Positions 7,493 through 11,264 of a stretch of 11,264 nt of DNA are shown in pieces (positions within the stretch are counted from its first letter, which is position 1; the number at the start of each line of letters is the position of its first letter). Origin of the DNA: Nitrospirota bacterium (GTDB lineage Bacteria; Nitrospirota; Thermodesulfovibrionia; Thermodesulfovibrionales; Magnetobacteriaceae). The notes under the pieces are model-generated. The model searched no databases. It was not told the origin of the DNA and was given only the letters and a program-made list of their open reading frames with translations. The stretch spans positions 1-11,264 of the forward strand of contig JADFXO010000100.1 in assembly GCA_015233485.1 (NCBI GenBank). Reading direction: 5' to 3'. Position numbers and translations under genes: made by a program.

Positions 7493-9130
7493 TTATTGAA
7501 ACAAACTCGTAAATTGAAACGTATCAGAATCGAACAGTCCCCTGTCGCTGAGCTTTAGATGGGGAATCACAAGAAGCGCCATAAATGACAGCGTCATAAA
7601 CGGGGCACTAAGAGAAGAACCAAGCCTTATGGCAAATTCATTCAGCTGTGCGTAACGCCGGGCAACCTCAGGGCCGTCATCGGTACTCATCAGGCCTGCA
7701 ACCGGCATAGGCAGAATCTTCTTTTCATCTTTGGATACAGCAGATAACCCTCCCCTGTGTTCAATAATCAGATTCACCGCCTCACAGATGTAAGCATCAG
7801 TGACGCCGACGGCTATGATGTTGTGAGAATCGTGTGCAATGGACGAGGCAACAGCGCCGTCTTTCAACCCAAAATTATGTATGAATCCAATGGCGGGCGG
7901 GGTTTCTTTTTCATAACGGTTGACAACAGCTATTTTTAGGATGTCATCCTCAATGTTGGACACCAGATTCCCACCTGAGACCTTCGCCTGCCCATGCCGC
8001 TTGTCTGTAATCACCTGCCCGTCAACCGCGCCTATCACTTTTAGTGTGCCGTCAGACTTAGGGACGAAAAAATCACTGGCGCTCTTTGGGGCGGCATTAA
8101 ATTTATTCACATGCCTGTAAGCCGCGTGGGCAATCAAAGGGGCGCCGTTTTCGGCAACGAGCCGGCCATTGACATACGTCTTTAGGATATTAAAACTCTC
8201 AAGTCCGTCGATTACGGCGAAATCGGCAGGATCACCTGCCCGCAAAAGACCGACATCGAGGCTATAGTGAAACACGGGATTAACACACGCACATTGAAGC
8301 ACCTTCATTATGTCATGCCCTGCGTCTATCGCCCGTTTGACCATTAGATTTATATGGCCCCTGACAAGGGCGTCGGGGTGGATGTCGTCGGTACAAAACA
8401 TCACGTCTGCCCAATGCTCTCCAATAAGTGGCGATAAAACATCGAAATTCCTTGCGGCTGAGCCTTCTCTTATCAGAATTTTCATGCCGTAGGAGATTTT
8501 CTCCAGGGCCTCGTCAAGGCTGACACATTCATGGTCTGTGGAAATCCCCATTTTTACATATGCCTCGCACGGACTGCCCCTGAGGGCCGGGGCGTGGCCG
8601 TCTATGGGCTTGCCGTATCGCTGAGCGGCCCGGATTTTGGCCATTACGGAGGGGTCGCCGTTTAGGGCGCCCGGGTAGTTCATCATCTCGCTTAGATATT
8701 TTATCTCATCCCGTTTTAAAAGGGCAACAATAGCTGCGGCGTCAACAGAGGCGCCGGCGGTCTCAAAGCCGGTTGCCGGAACACAGGAAGACGCCCCAAA
8801 GAAGAATTTAAAGGGCACCGTCCCGCCGTTTTCTATCATGTAATCAATGCCCGCGGCTCCGAGTACATTGGCAATCTCATGTGGGTCGCTCACTACGGCC
8901 ACCGTGCCGTAGGCCGCGGCCAGACGGGCAAACTCCGCGGGTACCAGCATAGAACTCTCCACATGGCAATGGGCGTCTATAAGACCGGGGATTATAAATA
9001 CACCGGAAGATATATTTCTCTTTTTTGTTATCGAGGCAATTTTCCCTTGTGAGATTTCAAGTTCGGCGGCGTATACGGCACAGTTCAGGACATCTACGCA
9101 ATTGCCCTCAATAAAAAACTCAGACCCCAT
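7493..9130 (-). CDS. ade: Adenine deaminase, 545 aa
   Basis: The enzyme hydrolyses adenine to hypoxanthine and ammonia in purine salvage (EC 3.5.4.2) and is a cytoplasmic amidohydrolase-superfamily protein. Metal-ligand and active-site motifs appear in order: PGLIDAHCHVESSM (48-61, the HxH pair H54/H56), DPHE (82-85), DGHAP (177-181), STDHE (197-201) and CTDD (246-249). The C-terminal adenine deaminase domain has SSIAHDSHN (429-437) and ends in the typical LSFMALLVIPHLKLSDRGLFD region. The length is close to bacterial Ade proteins (about 550-600). The ATG lies inside the 3' end of the upstream cyclase gene, an 11-base overlap, with AAGAGA-type purines upstream as a modest ribosome binding site. 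This suggests translational coupling. No convincing terminator follows it before the hppA promoter. Confidence 0.96.
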   Translation of the reverse strand: MGSEFFIEGNCVDVLNCAVYAAELEISQGKIASITKKRNISSGVFIIPGLIDAHCHVESSMLVPAEFARLAAAYGTVAVVSDPHEIANVLGAAGIDYMIENGGTVPFKFFFGASSCVPATGFETAGASVDAAAIVALLKRDEIKYLSEMMNYPGALNGDPSVMAKIRAAQRYGKPIDGHAPALRGSPCEAYVKMGISTDHECVSLDEALEKISYGMKILIREGSAARNFDVLSPLIGEHWADVMFCTDDIHPDALVRGHINLMVKRAIDAGHDIMKVLQCACVNPVFHYSLDVGLLRAGDPADFAVIDGLESFNILKTYVNGRLVAENGAPLIAHAAYRHVNKFNAAPKSASDFFVPKSDGTLKVIGAVDGQVITDKRHGQAKVSGGNLVSNIEDDILKIAVVNRYEKETPPAIGFIHNFGLKDGAVASSIAHDSHNIIAVGVTDAYICEAVNLIIEHRGGLSAVSKDEKKILPMPVAGLMSTDDGPEVARRYAQLNEFAIRLGSSLSAPFMTLSFMALLVIPHLKLSDRGLFDSDTFQFTSLFQ

Positions 9131-10748
9131 GCCTTTCGTCTCTTATGACGACAGTGTTCTTGCCAACCCATTTGGCTTCATAGAGGGCGCTGTCGGCCTT
9201 CGCGAGCAGCTCCTGAGATGAGACATCCTCGTCTTTATTATAATCGGCAAGCCCCACGCTGACGGTCATTTTAATTGACAGGCCGTCTTGATCGAAGGCT
9301 GAGTTCCCTATGTTTTTCCTTATCCTCTCGGCCACAATATGGCCGCGCAATACATCGGTATCAGGCAAGATAACGGCGAACTCTTCGCCGCCGTACCTGA
9401 AAGCGATGTCGCTTTCCCGAATGGAGTCCTTTATGCGCTGTGCCGTGGCTTCAAGCACGAAGTCCCCCACTACGTGTCCAAAGCTGTCGTTTACACGTCT
9501 AAAATCATCAAGGTCTATCATCAGAAGGGAAATACCCTTGCCCGACTTTTCGGCGGCTGTCAGTTCCTTCTCTATGGTATAGCTGAAATGGCGCTTTGTA
9601 TATAAACGCGTAAGCTCGTCCGTTATGGCCATGGCGTAAAGATGTGAGTTCTCAAAGGCAATGGCAATATGCCCGGACAGCGCCCGCAACAACTCAACCT
9701 TTTTGATTTTAAATGGGGCAGATGTCTTTTTCGCGTTAATCAGCGCAAGAGGCTCTCCAGACTTTGCGATATTTAAATAAATATCTTTCTTGTCACGGGA
9801 CAAAATAAAGCTGTTTAACTTTCCCTCTATCCATAGATTTATCATGCCTATAAGCGGGTCATTGGCCTCGACTTTCCTTCGGACGATTCCATCGGATTCG
9901 GCCTGTTTTGTAAAAACGCTGTACTTGCCGCTCCTCTTTGGCATGACGATAGATACCTCCCCGGCCATCAGACATTCGCTGAAGATGTCCACGACTATTT
10001 TTTTCAGTTCCTCAATGTTTATGGTCTTGCTGAGCTTTTCAACCATCGCATAGAGGAGATTGGCCTCTTCGTTTTGACTTATTATTTCAGCAATATATTT
10101 GTTAATCTTTATAGATAGAAGCGGGATAAGCAGCAAAAGACAAAACAGGCCGGAGCCGATTATAAGCGCCTCCATTGCCATAGTAAGCGAGGATGAGCGC
10201 TCCAGCGCCAGGTCAACGATGAGCTTGCCATTTATTGCCGCAGAGCCGTGGCAGCCATAACACTGGGGTTCGTTAGTAATAACAGAGACATTTCTCAGGA
10301 CGTTCACACCGTTTTTGTTCTTCACTGCCATAGTGTATTGACGGGGTAGCCGGCCGTCTTTGGCCTTGTGGCATCCGAGGCAAATGGCCTCCTTTTCTGA
10401 AACTATCTTACCAATATCACCCTGTTCGGTACAATACGCGGCCACGCCCTTATTGTTTAAGATCATAATGGATGAGACTGCACCCTTGTTGTTTACGATT
10501 TGCTCTATAGCCTGCCTGAGATAAGGAGACCTTGTCAGCATTAAATGTCTTAAGCTTGACTCAATAGCAGAACTTAATTCCTGAACATTACTCTTTGTAT
10601 CTTCGAAACAGGCATTTTTTACTATAAAGACAACGATAGACGCAAATAAAATAAAATAAACACCAAGAAAGCCCATAAGCCCGAAAAGTATCTTCTTTTT
10701 CAGGCTGTGTGTCCAATCCGATTCTATTTTGTTGGGTGTCTCTGCCAA
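9120..10748 (-). CDS. Membrane diguanylate cyclase with two CXXCH (haem c) motifs in its periplasmic sensor, 542 aa
   Basis: The protein is predicted to make cyclic di-GMP from two GTP in response to a periplasmic signal. Helices at about 20-43 and 190-213 bracket a periplasmic domain with CLGCH (123-127) and CYGCH (163-167), two motifs for covalent haem c attachment. These could sense redox state, oxygen or nitric oxide. A GAF-like region (about 225-372) follows. The GGDEF domain spans about 375-540: IDLDDF (411-416, metal site), the inhibitory I-site RESD (444-447), and GGEEF (453-457), so it should be active and product-inhibited. No EAL or HD-GYP domain is present. The start is TTG at 10748; an in-frame stop lies 12 bases upstream, so little choice exists, and the ribosome binding site (GAGA) is weak. 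It overlaps ade by 11 bases. Haem loading is inferred from the motifs. Confidence 0.93.
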   Translation of the reverse strand: MAETPNKIESDWTHSLKKKILFGLMGFLGVYFILFASIVVFIVKNACFEDTKSNVQELSSAIESSLRHLMLTRSPYLRQAIEQIVNNKGAVSSIMILNNKGVAAYCTEQGDIGKIVSEKEAICLGCHKAKDGRLPRQYTMAVKNKNGVNVLRNVSVITNEPQCYGCHGSAAINGKLIVDLALERSSSLTMAMEALIIGSGLFCLLLLIPLLSIKINKYIAEIISQNEEANLLYAMVEKLSKTINIEELKKIVVDIFSECLMAGEVSIVMPKRSGKYSVFTKQAESDGIVRRKVEANDPLIGMINLWIEGKLNSFILSRDKKDIYLNIAKSGEPLALINAKKTSAPFKIKKVELLRALSGHIAIAFENSHLYAMAITDELTRLYTKRHFSYTIEKELTAAEKSGKGISLLMIDLDDFRRVNDSFGHVVGDFVLEATAQRIKDSIRESDIAFRYGGEEFAVILPDTDVLRGHIVAERIRKNIGNSAFDQDGLSIKMTVSVGLADYNKDEDVSSQELLAKADSALYEAKWVGKNTVVIRDERHGV

Positions 10749-10854
10749 AATACTATTATCTCAAGCGCCCACTATGACTACTCATCAACACATTTACAGA
10801 TAAACGGCTGCCTGATTATCTTCGGCCAACCACAAACCAGCGTACGCCCTTTCT
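10749..10854. other. Intergenic gap between the small unknown gene and the cyclase gene
   Basis: These 106 bases hold no plausible gene. There is no stem followed by a T-run on the minus strand, and no clear -35/-10 pair for the cyclase gene. The small GCGTACGC palindrome at about 10839-10846 is too short to interpret. Read-through from the upstream gene is therefore possible but not shown. Confidence 0.5.
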
Positions 10855-11190
10855 CTAAGTCGCAGCCGTCTCGGCCAGCCCCTTCATCAGGTTGGCAACC
10901 CTTGAATTGTTGAAGACAAGCGAGCCAATGGCAATATTCGGATTTTGAACGATTTTCATTTTAGCCTGGCCAGCAGAATCTAACGCCTCACTCTCATTAG
11001 TTATTGTCGTATTAGCATTCAGATTGGGTACTTTGGCATTGCTTATCCCTATTGTGTAAGCCTCGGTACCTGATTTTTCGTTTTCAGGAGTTTTTGAGGC
11101 ATTTATCGCCTTCGCTCTCTTCCCATTGGTATTTACACTCTCAGCGGCGGTACTTATCTGAACACCTGCAGTGACCTGCCCTATCGCCAT
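10855..11190 (-). CDS. Unrecognised small protein, 111 aa
   Basis: I do not recognise this family. The 111-residue product is rich in Ala, Asn, Ser and Thr, has no Cys or Trp, and has neither a clear signal peptide nor a membrane helix. Its N-terminus (MAIGQVTAGVQISTAAESV) is mildly amphipathic, and the C-terminus (SRVANLMKGLAETAAT) looks helical. The composition resembles secreted or self-assembling proteins such as flagellin-type or filament subunits, but only in general character. I chose the ATG at 11190 because a strong GAAGGGGGAA purine block sits about 7 bases upstream. An in-frame GTG at 11253 would add 21 Gly-rich residues encoded by the duplicated ribosome-binding segment and is unlikely. 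It lies 106 bases upstream of the cyclase gene on the same strand and may share its transcript. The absence of stop codons and the strong ribosome binding site support it as real. Confidence 0.65.
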   Translation of the reverse strand: MAIGQVTAGVQISTAAESVNTNGKRAKAINASKTPENEKSGTEAYTIGISNAKVPNLNANTTITNESEALDSAGQAKMKIVQNPNIAIGSLVFNNSRVANLMKGLAETAAT

Positions 11191-11192
11191 AA

Positions 11193-11225
11193 CAATTCCC
11201 CCTTCATTGGCAATTCCCCCTTCAT
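11193..11225 (-). repeat. Tandem duplication of a Shine-Dalgarno-like 15-mer (18-base period)
   Basis: On the minus strand ATGAAGGGGGAATTG occurs twice, at 11225-11211 and 11207-11193, separated by CCA. The downstream copy supplies the ribosome binding site for the 111-residue protein starting at 11190. A G7 run (about 11232-11238) lies just upstream. Each copy also contains an ATG, opening a 14-codon frame (MKGELPMKGELLWR) whose stop falls within the start of the downstream gene. Confidence 0.75.
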
Positions 11226-11264
11226 CAACAACCCCCCCTCTGATAATATTCACTCGACATACCT

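Noticed and set aside
11194..11240. G-quadruplex in the G-rich upstream segment
   Set aside because: Only three separate G-runs occur, with loops of 11-13 bases. This does not meet a standard four-run pattern.
11188..11253. GTG start at 11253 for the small unknown protein
   Set aside because: The extra residues come from G-rich duplicated ribosome-binding sequence, and there is a better start with a strong Shine-Dalgarno sequence at 11190.

Overview
The window carries seven protein genes, all on the minus strand. Read in the direction of transcription (high to low coordinates), they form three blocks separated by regulatory intergenic DNA. The mix suggests an anaerobic or microaerophilic Gram-negative environmental bacterium: a K+-independent proton-pumping pyrophosphatase, a periplasmic sensor with two haem c motifs fused to a diguanylate cyclase, and several polytopic glycosyltransferase-like proteins. 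Nitrospirota or a deltaproteobacterial lineage would fit. This is inference from gene content; no rRNA or marker gene is present.

Block 1 (11264-7493): a small unrecognised 111-residue protein (10855-11190) preceded by a tandemly duplicated Shine-Dalgarno segment. After a 106-base gap comes a membrane sensor with two CXXCH motifs, a GAF-like region and a GGDEF domain with an intact inhibitory site (9120-10748). Its 3' end overlaps adenine deaminase ade (7493-9130) by 11 bases, so a redox- or ligand-sensing c-di-GMP synthase and a purine salvage enzyme are probably co-translated.

Block 2 (7492-5104): hppA, the membrane pyrophosphatase, is apparently a single-gene transcription unit. It has a near-consensus sigma70 promoter with an A-rich upstream tract, a perfect 7-bp inverted repeat in its predicted 5' leader, a strong ribosome binding site, and an 11-bp intrinsic terminator 23 bases after the stop codon.

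Block 3 (5103-1): intergenic DNA with two palindromic or structured segments leads into three consecutive large membrane proteins of the GT-C glycosyltransferase type. The first pair overlaps by 4 bases (ATGA) and the second pair abuts (TAA then ATG), so they look like a translationally coupled operon. The third continues past the left edge. They probably move sugars from lipid-phosphate donors onto envelope glycans or lipids, but donor and acceptor cannot be read from sequence.

No tRNA, rRNA, CRISPR array, transposase or integrase was seen. There is no gene-free stretch longer than 226 bases.
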